From assembly GCF_910591885.1 (NCBI RefSeq), contig NC_063279.1, positions 6,696,001 to 6,760,000 of the forward strand: a DNA stretch of 64,000 bases, written 5' to 3'. The notes beneath the pieces were generated by a model. The model ran no database searches, was not told the origin of the DNA, and saw nothing but the letters and a program-made list of their open reading frames with translations. This document shows, piece after piece, positions 51,874 to 63,947 of the stretch. The translations under genes and the position numbers were made by a program. The stretch's first letter is position 1. Each line of letters begins with the position of its first letter. Source of the DNA: Bombus terrestris. Lineage: Eukaryota > Arthropoda > Insecta > Hymenoptera > Apidae.

Positions 51874-54340
51874 CCGGGCTCACCTCTCCACCTCCTTCGT
51901 TCTCGTTCGCCGTCCTCTTTCCTTGGCGACGACATGGTGTGTATTACACCTTCTTCGTGTGTTCTCTCCACGTGGCTCTCGTTGCGTTTTCTCCCTTTCT
52001 TGAGAACGTGCATTGTGCCGTTGAGTAAAAGGATCGGGCCGAGGCGTGCACCGACTTTACTACGCTGCGAAAACATCCAGAACGTTTCCCATCCAGTGAA
52101 TACCCGGAGCTGCAAGGCTATTTTCCTTGGATTTCGTTTGAATCGTCGTTCCTCGATAAATCATCTTCGTTGCAATCGAAGGGTTGGGTGGACTGGTTTT
52201 TCTTTTGTTTCCGTTGGTTTCTAGAAAAGTTTAGTGTCAATGTTTATTGAGAGAGATTCCCGTAAATTTTCTAGAATAAAATGATCCAGAAGGTTTATTT
52301 GGACAAGATTAGATTTGATTAGAATTAGGAATTTATAATATGGTATTGAATTTGTAATACAGTAGAATGATCGTGGAAGATCTTTCGTAGCTTTTAAATG
52401 AAAGATATTTTGCTCTTTAACCCTTGAAAGACTAGTGAGAGAATACGTTCCAAAGTAGTTTTTAGGAAGGCTATTACAATTTTGCTATCGTGACATAAGG
52501 TGGTCATAAAAAAAAATCTGCCTTAAGACAGTATTTTTTCTCAGGATCTAAGCAATTTGATAAGTTGAGGAGAAGGATTCGATTTGGTAAAATTAACGAA
52601 CAATATAATTTATTGCTTCTGTAACATAAATTAAATCTTAACGTTGTACGATTAAATTTAATTTAAATTATATATTTAAATTATAGGTGCAATTAATTAT
52701 TCCCTATAGGTAATTAATCACTTTTATCACAAACGAGGTACAACCTCATCTGTGCTTTTATCGAGCTTCTTGGATGCTGTGATCCATTTATACTTTTACC
52801 ATTCTCGGGCAATTTAATTGCCAAGCAAAGCACAGGATTTCTTGGATATTAATAACAGTATGAAGGCTAACTCGCAATTTACACAGACGTATAAAATTGC
52901 AAAATTACGTTGATGACTGATTCGGAATTATTTTCATCTGTAAAAATTGCAAATCGTTCACTTTACAGTATTTAATAAATCTCTGCAGTGTATCGTTGCA
53001 CTTCTATCAAATTCGATAAACGACAATAAATTACAAAATGACAAATTATAAAATTAATTTGACTAGTTGAAAGAGTTTCAGACTAAGGAACATCTTTCCA
53101 ACAAAATCAATCATTGTAGTATCTTTATAACTTTTCTTTTTTAGCTAATCCATCATCGAAGTTACGAGCGCTACAAAAAAATTGAGCTTCAATGGACCTA
53201 AAATTTTTTCATTCAGCATTCATCCGTCATATTTAGTGAAAGTATTTCTCTCGTTTGCTATTCTCAGCTTCCACTTCTCACCTTCTACGTATATAGGATG
53301 TTTCAAAGAAAGAGTCAAAGACTTTAAAAGTACAAAAATTAGTGGAAAATTTACTAATTTGTTATTTAATTGTCTAAACGCTATTGTCTCCCTATTACTT
53401 CGGAGATGGAAGATTCTACTATAACAAATATTTTATAATGTAAATCTCATATTCTTATGTACAGAACTAAAGAAGTGGAACTTACATAAAAATTTGTTTC
53501 ATCCATCAAAAATTATAAAGAGTATCCTACTACGAATGTTTTATGTATATATTTTTATAATACAATCTGTGGATTTCGTTATCACTAAATTTATCATAAA
53601 AGCATAAATACCCGCGATATAGAAATTACTACATATAAATTCTTAAGCTTTCAGATGTCCAACTTTTAACTCTCTCTAACACTTTCTTCCATTTTCTCCG
53701 TCTCCGTTTCCGGTTTCATTTTCTCAGGGTATTTCCAATTTTCGAAAGAAGCGGTAATAATAGATTAAATCGAAAGTATAGAATGGCATGCGAATGGTGC
53801 GAATTTTCAACGAACGAAAAATCCGGAATTCCACTCGAGGACGGGTTGGTCATCGGAGCGATCGTATAACTGTAAATACTAGACAGTTTCCTCTTTCAGT
53901 CTAACCACTGATAGATCATACTCCTAGCATTCGTTTAGAACCGAACGCTTCAAGCGATTCGACATTTTTGTCAGACATATTCCACTTTACTCATCTCATC
54001 GCTTTACTAGTTTTTCAAGAAACCACTTCTGAATAAGTTTCAACTCAATAGGCTGGTCGAAAGTTTTATCCAAATCGTTACAATATGATATGAAGATATT
54101 TCATTTCTTATACAGTTTAGGCAAACAACCAGAATGTTTATGTGACTTCATTAAACAAGATACAAATGTATTATGTATTATACGTTACGTTTGTTCATTT
54201 TAGAAGTGGACGTGTTTTGGAAATTTAGATAAATTAATATTAAATAAGGAAATATATAACGATAATGAAGAAAGTACTTCTCTGGTACATCTCTGTAAGT
54301 ATTCATGAATATCTTAGTCCAATTATACTACTTATAGCAA
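51874..54340. other. Gene-poor stretch upstream of the acidic-protein gene
   Basis: The first 300 bases are GC-richer and probably promoter-proximal for the acidic gene. The remainder is AT-rich with only short frames. ATAGGATGTTTCAAAG near 53293 resembles the end of the 40.3 kb foldback element, but no partner arm was found. Confidence 0.45.
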
Positions 54341-54725
54341 ATAGAAAATAAAAGAAACTCCAAACCAAAGTGAGACCTCAACTGCTCGTAAAAATATCCA
54401 TAATAAATCGTCTTGCGTTTTACAATTTTAGGAATCACATCTGCTCTATAAACATTTCTAGAAACCAACGAAATCAAATCACTCGTGCAATCTGCAAAAT
54501 CATTCAAACTTTCGACGACGTAGCTGCAACAATAAGAAATAAAGGAACTCAAAGAATAAAAAAAAGAAAAAAAATACGGAAAATACCCTATATAAAGTAT
54601 TTTAGGCATTACGCTCTTACCGTTAGTAACTAAGTCTCCCCTGCAAATATTTTGTAAAGCCAACTAAGCCATATTATCCGTGCAGTCGGCAAAGTCATTG
54701 AAACTTTCAACTGCACAGCTCGGAC
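54340..54725 (-). pseudogene. Two diverged copies of a coding-like module (VES-NDFADCT)
   Basis: On the minus strand SCAVESFNDFADCTDNMA (54720 downward) and SYVVESLNDFADCTSDLI (54525 downward) are encoded 195 bases apart. In the shared core, VES to CT, the base differences fall at third codon positions. All but one of these are synonymous, the pattern expected of selected coding sequence. Similarity continues past the core (LALQNICRGDLV against LVSRNVYRADVI, then PKI). Copy 1 is preceded by a plausible acceptor (TTGTTGCAG) and stays open to a stop just before 54328. Copy 2 has an in-frame TAG after DNMA. This suggests tandem exons or genes, at least one degenerate. The family is unrecognised, and no start or signal peptide was found. 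Confidence 0.4.
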
Positions 54726-54730
54726 GACTT

Positions 54731-57700
54731 CTGAATTACCCTAAATCATTGTTTGATCCAATCGATCAGAGATTATCATAGAATCGCTGGTGTTCAACTT
54801 CCCTGCTGGTTGTCGTGCTAGTTTTTAAGGATCACCGTGTCCGTCTCAACTCTCCATTCGGCCGGAATATGGGATTTGGTGTCACACAACGCGGCAAGGA
54901 AGTAGTCCGCGGCTTCGTGAATTAGTAATCAGGATGTGTGTCTGCGACTGACGAACACATTTTCGTGTATACAGTATAGCCACAGGTGTCTGTTCGAGCG
55001 AGCTGAAACGAAAGAATGAGAGAGTGTGAGAGAAATGAGACGATCGGTTGATCGAAGAGGGGTGCGATGAGAGGGGGATAAAGGGGGAAAGGAGAACGGA
55101 AAGAAGGAGGGAGAGAGAGAGAAAGGAGGGAGGAGGAATTGATACGAGAAAGACGATGACAAGATGAAAAATTGAAAGAGAAAGTAAAAAGGAGAAACAG
55201 AGAGAGAGAGAGAGAGAGAGAGAGCAGATAGTGCTGTGGTCCTCGTAAAATAGAGGAACACATGGAAAGATCAAGATTTAAGAGGAAAAGCAGAGATGAG
55301 AGAAGTTATGAGAATTTGGTTAATTAGTGGAAAATTCATGGCTGTTCATTTATGCTAAATATAAATGAAGGGCTTTCTAAAAAACTATGTTGCGGGATAT
55401 TATTTAATTTGCCAATAGCATTGTTATTATATAAAATGTTGGAATAATGTACTAGAAATTTCACAGTAATGTATCGAAAATAAGAGATCCGAATGTAGTA
55501 TATGTGTAACTAGAACAATCAATAATTCTCTTTAAAATAAAACTATGTACTCGAGATTAGAATTGATAAACGATTAACATTCATATCTTCTATCTATTGC
55601 TACTGTAACATTGCCCATTTAAGCTATTGAAATCTTATTTTTAGGGATACACAGTTACAAGATGAATTTCCTGAAAAAGGGATTCATAGGTATATGGAAA
55701 AATGTTAGGTTCATTTTAGTCTAAATTAGTTCGTTTAAATTGCCGAATTATTACGAAATTTATAATACAATACGAATAAATAGAATAAGAATAAAGCTCT
55801 TTAAGAGCCATTGCAATTATCAACTGGAACAGCTAATACTAAAAAATTAAAACTAAACCTAATGCAACTTTCTCGATTTCTCATTAATAGTTAACCTAAA
55901 AGAACTGTCATGAATCATATATATAACTGATAAATATAATCATAAAAGGGGTATGCGATAAAGTAAGAAATAAATTTTAGAATTTGTATGCCAGAGATAT
56001 ATGTACACAGAGAGAGGAGAAACACAGAAAGAAAGAAGTATGACGAAGAAAGCTAAAACTGAAGAAGGTGTAAAAGCAGAGAAAAAGAAGGGGGAGACGG
56101 TAAAAACCAATATGCGTGAATCGTTTCACAATATAAGGTTCACACTGGCATTCTTCTCTGTGTCATTCGCCCCGGAATTGTAATTCATTATTCGTCGAAT
56201 GAGCGAGGACGTATACTGTCCCCGAATTGCTTCGCCAAAAATTCAAGTTCATACTCTACGCACGATTTCAGAGGTATACTGTTGATGTTATATAGAAATA
56301 TACATATGCACATACGTGCATTATAATCATTAACTCTAACTCATTAACATTATACATATAATTCTAGGCAAAGATTACTATGGATTTGTGCAGGATATCT
56401 AACCCTAAAAGTGTAAAAATATCAGTGTACCTATGGGAGGAATAATTAATAAATTAATATGTATACTCTATTATAAGCATTGGTTTTTAAAAAATAAACT
56501 TGATAAATGTTAAAACGCTTATAGAGAATTGTAAATCCGAAATGTTATTAAAAAGGTATCAAAACTTTTTCAAAAGAAATATTATTTATGTTTTTAATAG
56601 ATCTTAAAAAGTAAAGAATGCATATAAAACTCTTACCCGTTATACATGTATTTATTATGTTTATTAGAATTGAATATCTTTCTTCCTCTCCCATCTATAC
56701 TGATATTTTGATCACCGCTTTAATTAATTTACTTTTAAAATGTTAGTTCTTATATAGTTCTTAAAAGCTTTAGTTTTTAAATTTTAGTAACTTAATTATC
56801 CAAATTTTATTTATTTGGTATTTATATTATTAAATTTTTTATATTATTTACATCCATGGATGCTATAAATGATTTTACAAATTCAGATTTTGAACAAACT
56901 CAGCAATGTTTCCTATTCATAAATCCATTTTCTATCGAATAAATCTTTTTCTATGTGTTTTGAATCACAATTTTGCACGAGTTGAAAATTCTGATTGATT
57001 TTATCCACCTATTAATCTGAGCCAACTGTCACGTTTTATATGAGATCAGCTGTATTGCACGAAGCGTGACCTTAAAAATTATTATTTACGCGTAATATAT
57101 GAATTTACTTCGTTGAAAGAAACAACATTTCTTCTTCTGATATCTTTATGATTCATCGAAAGCAATTATTTCTATTGATGGTGCTCAAATTATATAGCTT
57201 CCTGAGCATTACCTTAAATATACTTGCATTTAAATAATTTCTGAAAACATTTACAGTATGTTCTTTTATATTATGTACATAATAAGTCATAAGAGTAAGT
57301 AATTTTGCATAAAAAGTATTGTATTTTCGCGTTCTGATACATCAATTTTTTATATAATATTTTTGAGAATAAATTGATTACCACTTCGTTCGTTAACGTA
57401 GATTTAGTGTTTACAGAAATTTGCAGTCGCCATACCGTAAAGCTGACGTGAACAACTTGTTCCTTTAAAAAATTTGTTTTAAAATCAAGTAAAATCGCGC
57501 GCTGTTTTCTTCCATAGCATAACAAACAGCTGTTTTATTTTTTGACAGGTAGTTACACCATATCCTTTTTTACACTTGACGCTGATTAGACTTAACCCCT
57601 TTTAATAGTCATTTTGTTTCTGGTATTACTACGTATCAGAAATAAAAACATCTTTATTCGCTTTATTTGTTTGAATATTTTGTTTTTGAAGCATTAATTC

Positions 57701-57846
57701 CAGTATTATGCAGTGGAAACTGCAGGAAAAAGAAAATAATCAGAACAATATCAAACATGTTGACGTTATCACTGAATCTTTATAATAACAATTATTATTT
57801 TTAAATAATATTAAACTCTTTACAGTATTAATATTGTACAAAAATA
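54731..57846. other. Gene-poor stretch upstream of the serpin, with purine-rich satellite
   Basis: About 54780-55000 is GC-richer. 55010-55240 is strongly purine-rich, including a clean (AG)n run at 55199-55224, and it creates long but meaningless Ser/Leu/Phe frames on the other strand. The rest is AT-rich without supported genes. Confidence 0.55.
55199..55224. repeat. (AG)n microsatellite
   Basis: About thirteen AG units inside a broader G/A-rich tract of some 230 bases. It is a candidate polymorphic marker with no coding meaning. Confidence 0.9.
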
Positions 57847-59587
57847 ATGTCATTCTTTATAATATATTCAGGTGATCATTTATTACATGTTACAAAATAT
57901 TATTGTATTTGTGTATATGTAATTATTGATCTATTCAAAATATTATAAAATTTTAATAAAAATCATTTTTACCTTTTAGTATTAAATACTTACATCATAA
58001 TTACAATGGCGCAATCGCCTGCAGATAGTAAAGATAATATAAATGAAGATTTGTCTACATCTTGTAATGATTTCACAAGAGATTTTTATAAGGTCAGTAA
58101 GGATTTTATATTAAACATATTTTGTTGATATTATAATTATTGAATTTATTTTAGGAGTTATCTTCTACCAGTGTAGGAAATATAATTAATTCACCATTAA
58201 GTATACATATGATATTGTCTCATCTTTCTCATGGCGCAGAATCTACAACCTTAAATGAATTGACTAAGAGTCTTTGTCACTATAATAAAGATTTGATACA
58301 AGAAGGGTATAAATCTTTAATAATTCAGTTAAATGTAAGGTGATCATAATTATTTAAAAAAAAGTAATTACAAACACAATTAATATCTTGTATATTTATA
58401 AGGACTTGGGAAATATTAAATTGTACATTGCAAACTCAATGTACGTTCAAGATGGATTTGAATTACTGGAGGAATTTTTAACAATAGGAAAGGAATTTTA
58501 TCAATCTGAGATTTCAAAAATAGATTTTAGAAATAATGTTGACGCTGCTGAGAAAATTAATAGTTGGGTTAAAAAGAAAACGAATAGTAAAATATCTGAT
58601 CTTGTATCTTCAGGTGAATTATATTTATTATTATTAATTATAATAATAAAATAATTACATATAATAATCAGTATGTTTTGCGTAGATGATTTTGCTGAGG
58701 ATACAAAATTAGTATTAATAAATGCAATCTATTTTAATGGTAGTTGGCTTAAAACATTTGATACAAAGAATACAAAGGATAAAATATTTCATGTGACAAG
58801 AACTCAAACAAGGCTTATACCAACAATGTTCAATAAGTCTCAATACAGTAATGGTAACATACCAACATTGCAAGCAAAATTTATTGAAGTTCCATATATG
58901 GTAGGTTTATATATATGAATTTGATATATCAAATTCTAAAAGAAATATTTTGCAGAATACAGACATAGTAATGATAATAATATTACCAAATGAAATAGAT
59001 GGGCTTTCAAATTTGCAAACTAATTTTTCATGGGAAATACTTGCAAATGCACCTCGATCATACAGTGAAATTGAGTTATATCTTCCAAAATTCAAAATTG
59101 AATTTACAGTAGACTTGAAAAATATATTAAATAAGGTATGAATAACAAATTTTATGTTACATTATTAAAAAGTTTATATCTATTAGCTTTATTTATTAAC
59201 TTTCGAATTTTAGCTTGGGTTAAGCACAATGTTCAAACCTAGTGCAAATTTCAGTCGTATTTCCAGTACGCCACTTATAGTTGATAAAATTTTGCATAAA
59301 GCAATTATAGAAGTTAATGAAGCAGGTACTGAAGCCGCGGCTGCAACAGGTGAGCTTAATTTTGAAGAAATCTAAATACATTTTACATACATTTTTAATA
59401 AAATGTAATTTATTTTCTGTTAGTTGTTCAGATGAGACTTCGACGTATGGCACATTTCAAGGAACCAGAACAATTTATAGTCGATCGGCCTTTCATGTTT
59501 ATAATTGAATATAAACCGAAAAACATACCTCTTTTTATCGGAAATATACGAGATATACAAATTGCTCCCCAAAAAGATGAATTATAA
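57847..59587 (+). CDS. ER-retained serpin with furin-type reactive site and KDEL C-terminus (Spn4-like)
   Basis: Eight exons join in phase: 57847-57871, 57980-58092, 58155-58334, 58403-58613, 58686-58900, 58956-59135, 59214-59349 and 59424-59587 (TAA), giving 407 residues, the normal serpin size. The first exon (MSFFIIYS) plus the next (LNTYIIITMAQS) form a hydrophobic signal peptide; an internal ATG at 58006 would lose it. Serpin landmarks include IINSPLSIHMILSHLSHGA, LINAIYFNGSWLKTF, the hinge VNEAGTEAAAAT and FIVDRPFMFII. The reactive loop reads VVQMRLRRMAHF, with RLRR at 358-361 matching the R-X-R/K-R site of furin-like proprotein convertases. The protein ends APQKDEL, the ER-retrieval signal. 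Drosophila Spn4A (Spn42Da) has the same architecture (RRKR, HDEL) and inhibits furin. The predicted role is control of convertases in the secretory pathway. Serpin identity and KDEL are certain from sequence; the tiny first exon is inferred. Confidence 0.92.
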
Positions 59588-59601
59588 ATTCTTTCTACAT
59601 C

Positions 59602-59607
59602 AATAAA
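59602..59607 (+). terminator. Polyadenylation signal AATAAA of the serpin
   Basis: AATAAA lies 15 bases after the serpin stop codon, implying a very short 3' untranslated region. Longer transcripts cannot be excluded. Confidence 0.55.
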
Positions 59608-62600
59608 GAATATAACACTGGATTAACGCAAATATTTTTGTTTATACATATATATTTATACATATATATATATATATATATAATATAACACATTTATTCA
59701 ATTTAAATGTAAAAATTGTGCAAAAGAAACGTGATTCAAAAGTTATTTTTCTTGAATTAAAATTTTGCCCTATTTTATATAAAATATGTTATAATTTTGT
59801 TAATTAAAGCAATCTTTGTAGTATATTTCTTAATAAAGTTGCATAACGAATATAAATATGTCAATTATAGTATTTATATTTTTGTCCTCTTTGTTCGCTT
59901 TTCCAGTACTTCAGTACTTACAATACTTACATCGTCTATTTATGCAATGAATACTTTATCATATTTGTCTACTAAACCGCCTATGGGTTTATGCATGCTC
60001 ATTTTTAGAACTAAAGTAAAATCTTAAATTGAAGTATCGTACAAATATTAATGTGTGCAATCTTGTAATATAACCTACATGTATTATTAGGTAGAAGCAC
60101 AGGTTTCTTCAAATCTAAAGCTAGGAATTTTATAATTTAAAGTTGAACTTGTAGTTTACAATTTGAAAGCAATTTCAGATTATATTCGATACTTAATTTT
60201 TTTATGATTTGATATGACATTTTCTTCCATTATCATATAACATATAATCTGAAAAATATTCGCTAATGTTTTGTACATTTTTTAGTATAATTCAAATTAA
60301 ATGTCAAATCTTTTTCAAATCTATTTTGTCTCATTTTTATACAGGTATTAAAATACTTTAAAAGATAAGCTTCTAAATGGTATTTTATACAATTAAAATC
60401 CGTTGTTTTTTGCATTTAGTACCATAGTATACAGATTTAAAATTGAATGTTCTTTTATTATAACAGCACATATCATCATTAAACTTTTTGCATCACATTT
60501 ATTGAGCAACACACTAAATAATAATTTGTTATCTACAATGAAAGATATGTAATAATTTTATTACATATTTACATATGTTTATTTTTTTAAACTTCAGATT
60601 GAAGTTACCTTTATGATAATTTTTGCCTGGTATGACAAAGTATGATATTTCAAAATAATATAAAAGATGATAAGAAATATATTTTATACAAATTAAATAA
60701 ATGCCTATATCTCATTTTGCATACAAAGAGTTCACTTCTACTGATGTAAAATATATTTTCCACTACTAAATGTTTGATATTTTTCAAAGATGCATGTATA
60801 ACAGATAATAACGTTTGTTCACTTTCTTCATTCTCTACGTTTTCCTATAACATCAACAGGAGAACACTGAAAATTATCAAATCATATAGAATAGCAACAA
60901 GTTATTATAATACGTATTGTATTATCATTTTCATTCATTATAATACAGTACTTATGTGAACTCAAAGAAATATTGTTTCCTTCGCTTGTATTTTCAAAAC
61001 TGATATTGTGCTGAAAACAAAGTGGTTTTTTGAATTTGTTACAATTTTATTAAATTTTAAATGAACTGAAAAAATGAAACTACTATAATAACAAAAGTGA
61101 AAAAACCTTATTTTTTATATGAACAGATTAGGAAAAAATCTCCAAGGCAACTCTTTGCCATATTTCTAGATGGCAATTTTACTTGTTTCGCTTTATCTTT
61201 CAAAGATATTCTTCTGTAATCATCTCTTAATTCTAAATCTTTATAGAATAAACCATGATTTCAATCTTCACACAAACAACAACAAATAATTGAAGACCTA
61301 TGTCACTATAAGTTGTTGCCGATACTGTTGTTCTATGCTTTTCATTGTTGTCTGTTGTTGGTGGATCATCTTGACATATGAAAAGAATTAATTTTCTCAA
61401 TGATATAGTACTATGGATAACAGATAATACTCGTGCTGCATGTCACAATACATCATATAATAAATAAGCACTAGAGGAAGCAATATCCCTGCAGTTACTT
61501 CCATTTTCTCTAATATTTAATATCCCTAGTGATACATTTTCTTAGCATTCAATATATAATATTTACTCTCGGTAACAAAAATTGCTTTGAAATTACTTTA
61601 ACTTTCTGCCTAACTTATAATAATACGTGTAATATATATTATATATATCATGTATACTGCATCATACATCACATATATTATTATATATATAATAATATTG
61701 ATTACCTATTTCTATCATTTCTATCATATCTATTTTTATAATTTCTCCAAATTTTTTATTAAAGGAAAGCTTAATTTCTGGACACTCAATACATATATAT
61801 TTTTTGTTTCGAAGTGTATGTCCCATTTTTCAGTCACAGAGTTAAACCTACTCAATCTTACTTATGTCATACCAAATTTGATTAAGGATCTCTTCGCATA
61901 GCTAATTTAAGGAAGACATAATGAAATAAATTAATGTTTAAATCGTAATTTGGATAAATTAATCATAATTTAATATCAACTACATTATATAACATCTTTA
62001 AAATTAATATGTGTATATTTAAAAAAAATAGATGTATAGAAAGAACTCGACCTCTCCTATATTGATGATTTTTTAATGTGGTAGGGAGACATGATTGCGA
62101 ACAACTTTTTCCTATATATAATCCGTGATCTTCCATAGTTTGCGAGATATTCGCAGAGAACTGTCGGTAGCATTGAAATGAATTATACGTATAGTTATGT
62201 GCCTGTAGCACACTGATATAGAATTACGAAAGTTATGAATGATTCATTACCGCGTCGTTTTCCTTGTTAAGTGATATTAGTATTTTCTGTCATATTGCAA
62301 ATCAGGTAGTTTTTCGATTGCTTTCTGCGCGTACAGTTTCGTCTGCTTTCCTTTCTCGACTACTGTTCACTTCGTGTACCGTTCTATTCAAAGGTGATTG
62401 CAATTTCTTTCAGTATTTCTGCTATTTTCCCAATTTGATTATGAATGACAATATTTAATCATCGAACATATGAAAATTAAGAAAATATATTTAAAAGCCA
62501 GATTACAATATTACTTAGTCTTATTAGAAATTTTAGAAATATATTTTTTTCAAAATCGCTAAGAAGTAGCAATAATAAAATAATAGCAATAATACAAAAA

Positions 62601-62785
62601 AATAATGCATCTCTTGGCATTAAGGGTTCTCTTAGCACTCAAAATATCAATAATATACAAGATAAAAAATTATACAGGTGATCATATATTATATAACTTA
62701 TGAACAAAATAATTACAACTTTTTAAAATTAATTTTCAGCTTTATAAGCGACCAAAAAGTAGTAAACATTGAGGATTCGTTTTCC
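59608..62785. other. Gap between the serpin and the lipase
   Basis: About 3.2 kb, very AT-rich. A TA-dinucleotide run lies near 59660-59682. No alternative reactive-loop exon for the serpin was recognised here. A 35-codon minus-strand frame at 61504-61397 is listed separately. The last part must contain the lipase promoter. Confidence 0.5.
61397..61504 (-). CDS. Possible 35-residue membrane micropeptide ORF
   Basis: On the minus strand an ATG in good context (GAGAAAATGGAA) opens a 35-residue frame beginning MEVTAGILLPLVLIYYMMYC and ending LLSIVLYH before TGA. The first half is a plausible membrane segment, followed by an acidic/polar DMQHEYY. No homologue is recognised and no splice support is visible. 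Short hydrophobic frames are common in AT-rich DNA, so this is a weak call. Confidence 0.2.
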   Translation of the reverse strand: MEVTAGILLPLVLIYYMMYCDMQHEYYLLSIVLYH

Positions 62786-63947
62786 ATGATGGTGAACCTT
62801 TTTTTATATATTTTCTTCGTTTTACTCAACCTTTTGTTAGCAGGCGAGTATCCCAGCTTTAATTGTAACTAAAGACTTTAATCGTTAACCGTGCCAACAT
62901 TAAGAGTTAAAAATGAGATGAACTTTCGTTGCATTAGTAAACATTTCATAAATAATTTTAGTGAATCTAATACGACTATAATAGTATTATCAATAGCTGT
63001 TGATGTTTAGTCAAATTTTGTTATTCGATGTTTCATTTTAACATAAAGAACGTTAATTCTTTAAAAATATTATTTCCAATCGATAAAAGTATCTTTCATG
63101 TTATTATTATTGAGAGTACATACGTAAATGTTTTTAAATATACTTTTTGATATTAAGAATAACTATAGACTAGGTTACAAATGTATCATTAATAGAAACA
63201 TACAATAATACATATTTTTAATTGTTTGTTCATAGATGCTACTAAAAATGCCACAATTTTCTTGCGTTTATTCGAAAGGTAATCATATATACGCAAAATC
63301 AATGTTATTCCTATTTGTGTATTTCATAACTATAATTTATTGTTTAAAAATATACTCATTTTATTTACTGTATTCTACATGCATATTTTAATGTAATTTC
63401 GCTAGTTTGTTTATTTTTCTAGATTATTCATTATATATCATTTATGTAATCAAAAAATTGTTTTTTTTTTCAGGGATGGCTCTCATTTTGATGCGCACGT
63501 ATTAAACGTAAATGAATTGGGGAGAATGGCAGATCATTTGCGAAATAATAAGAGCATAGCAATATACGTTCATGGCTATCTAGATAATGTAACTACTGAA
63601 GATGTGCAACTTGTAACACGTGGTATGTTACGATTCGAAATTTCGCGCGACTGTAGAAGATAACTTTCAATGGAACATTAATCTTCCTTCATAAATTACT
63701 GCAGCGTATTTGGAGGCTACGGATTACAACGTTCTTGCGGTCGATTATCGAGAAATTGCTATGATCAATTACGTAATCGGTGCTTCATTGCTCAAGGTAG
63801 TCGGCAAACATGTTGGCGAAGCTTTAAACTTTTTTGTGAGTTCCGGTGTGAATCCGAAAAAAATACATCTAATTGGACATTCAATGGGCGCGCAGGTAGC
63901 TGCATTCACTGGACGTAATACGAACTTCAGACTTCCCAGGATAACAG
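62786..63947 (+). CDS. Secreted lipase, pancreatic-lipase/PLA1-like insect family (5' part)
   Basis: Four exons join in phase: 62786-62843, 63236-63278, 63474-63622 and 63705-63947; the gene continues off the right edge. A signal peptide begins at the double ATG at 62786 (MMVNLFLYIFFVLLNLLLA). FLRLFERDGSHFD, the strand block SIAIYVHGYLDN and NVLAVDYREIA are typical of insect neutral lipases and PLA1-like enzymes. The nucleophile elbow is IHLIGHSMGAQVAAF, with Ser as catalytic residue. The last exon ends PRIT then G at a donor GTGCCA. Phase 1 fits the usual GLDPA with its catalytic Asp in the next exon, outside the window. The first intron appears to start GC (AG then GCGAGT) rather than GT. 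The enzyme should hydrolyse extracellular glycerolipids; the exact substrate is unknown. Confidence 0.85.

Noticed and set aside
51708..52224. Minus- and plus-strand frames of 135-139 codons
   Set aside because: They cover the GC-richer promoter and leader of the acidic gene; no conserved motif, better explained as regulatory sequence.
54882..55274. Three overlapping minus-strand frames rich in Ser, Leu and Phe
   Set aside because: They are translations of a purine-rich satellite with an (AG)n core and have no protein-like structure.
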